Shown here piece after piece: positions 6,082 to 6,404 of a stretch of DNA of 6,404 nucleotides (its first letter is position 1; each line of letters begins with the position of its first letter). The stretch is from assembly GCA_051871515.1 (NCBI GenBank), contig JBJECY010000109.1, positions 1 to 6,404 of the forward strand, written 5' to 3'. Under the pieces are notes generated by a model. That model searched no databases, was not told the origin of the DNA, and saw only the letters and a list, made by a program, of their open reading frames with translations. The stretch comes from SFTJ01 sp051871515 (GTDB taxonomy: Bacteria; Bacteroidota; Bacteroidia; Bacteroidales; Muribaculaceae). The position numbers were made by a program, and so were the translations under genes.

Positions 6082-6116
6082 GAAAAAATATGGCACGTCG
6101 TCGCGACGCGCCATAT
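6081..6116 (-). terminator. intrinsic terminator of the minus-strand gene entering from the right
   Basis: A 13-pair stem with a 3-nt loop occupies 6088-6116 (ATATGGC at the base, CGTCG near the loop). On the minus strand the single imperfect pair is a G-U wobble, and the stem runs into TTTTTTCTT (6088 downward), a proper U-run. On the plus strand the same position is an A-C mismatch and no T-run follows closely. The orientation therefore fits the minus-strand reading frame that ends at 6202, about 85 nt earlier in that direction. Confidence 0.75.
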
Positions 6117-6139
6117 CAGAATGGTTTCTTTAGCTAACA

Positions 6140-6188
6140 TATGCACACGCCCCATGAAAGTTTGTGAGTGAGTTATGTGGTGTGCATA
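6140..6188. repeat. 9-bp perfect inverted repeat with 31-nt spacer
   Basis: TATGCACAC (6140-6148) is matched exactly by GTGTGCATA (6180-6188). It lies between the stop of the minus-strand gene at 6202 and its terminator, so it would be in that gene's 3-prime untranslated RNA. It does not extend in either direction, and the large loop makes it a weak RNA stem. Chance or a remnant is possible. Confidence 0.35.
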
Positions 6189-6201
6189 GGTTTTTCGTTT
6201 A

Positions 6202-6404
6202 TCAAAGCACGTGCAGACGTTGCTTGTATTCGTTGATTGCTGCATCAAGTCGCTCTTGTGCCGTGGTGTCGCCGGGCACGTTGTGCGATGGGTTGATGTA
6301 GAGCTTCACGCCGCGTTGTTCAAGAATCTCAACCACGGTGCATACGGTGGTCCACACCAGTGTCACGAATCCCAGCGTTGAGAGCGGACCAATCTTGTCA
6401 AACT
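6202..6404 (-). CDS. C-terminal 66 residues of an unrecognised membrane protein (partial)
   Basis: An open frame enters from the right edge (first whole codon at 6402-6400) and stops at TGA 6204-6202; the start lies outside the window. The visible end reads FDKIGPLSTLGFVTLVWTTV, then a short stretch to VEILEQRGVKLYIN, then SHNVPGDTTAQERLDAAINE and a basic tail ending RLHVL. About residues 5-27 look like a membrane helix, and the rest is a soluble tail with a final amphipathic helix. Codon choice (GGC, GTG, CTG, ACC) is like the neighbouring genes, and a minus-strand terminator follows, which together make this a real gene end. I do not recognise the family; a transporter or a small integral-membrane protein is possible. 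Confidence 0.7.
   Translation of the reverse strand, partial: FDKIGPLSTLGFVTLVWTTVCTVVEILEQRGVKLYINPSHNVPGDTTAQERLDAAINEYKQRLHVL

Noticed and set aside
1..6404. CRISPR arrays, tRNA or rRNA genes, insertion sequences or phage genes
   Set aside because: I looked for regularly spaced repeats, cloverleaf-like sequence, transposase motifs and terminal inverted repeats flanking a gene and saw none.

Overview
The window looks like a chromosomal piece from a gut-type member of the Bacteroidales. The evidence is a Bacteroidota-style ECF sigma / membrane regulator / NigD-like lipoprotein cluster, a GH110 alpha-galactosidase of the kind known from Bacteroides fragilis, a DUF3943 protein, A-rich leaders without strong Shine-Dalgarno sequences, and promoter-like sites resembling the Bacteroidetes TTTG / TAnnTTTG consensus. 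The fairly GC-rich codon use would suit Muribaculaceae or Prevotellaceae, but genus cannot be fixed from this sequence.

Layout: (1) Positions 1-266 are a noncoding leader with an imperfect hairpin and a perfect 16-bp palindrome. (2) Positions 267-2836 form a plus-strand cluster of three genes. The first is an ECF sigma factor. The second is a 397-residue protein with a short cytoplasmic N-terminal domain, one inner-membrane helix, a long Gln/Asn/Thr-rich linker and a C-terminal predicted 8-stranded outer-membrane beta-barrel. The third is a NigD-like lipoprotein. A strong intrinsic terminator follows at 2902-2943. (3) Positions 3022-4797, minus strand and convergent with the cluster, encode a full-length secreted GH110 exo-alpha-1,3-galactosidase (GlaB-like) with a good promoter candidate upstream. 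(4) Positions 5072-6013, plus strand and divergent from the galactosidase, encode an exported DUF3943 protein. (5) Positions 6014-6404 hold stem-loops, a minus-strand terminator and the last 66 codons of an unrecognised minus-strand membrane protein that runs off the right edge.

How the genes fit together: the first three match the 'dual membrane-spanning anti-sigma factor' (Dma) arrangement described, as I recall, in Bacteroides thetaiotaomicron. There a protein anchored in both membranes restrains a partner ECF21-type sigma factor (Das1) and affects outer-membrane vesicle production, and a NigD-like lipoprotein is part of the story. By analogy this cluster is probably an envelope-sensing system: the barrel senses the outer membrane, the N-terminal domain holds the sigma factor, and the lipoprotein is an effector or target. 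The galactosidase is a separate function (removal of terminal alpha-1,3-galactose, as on blood-group-B glycans) and is not inside a visible SusC/SusD utilisation locus.
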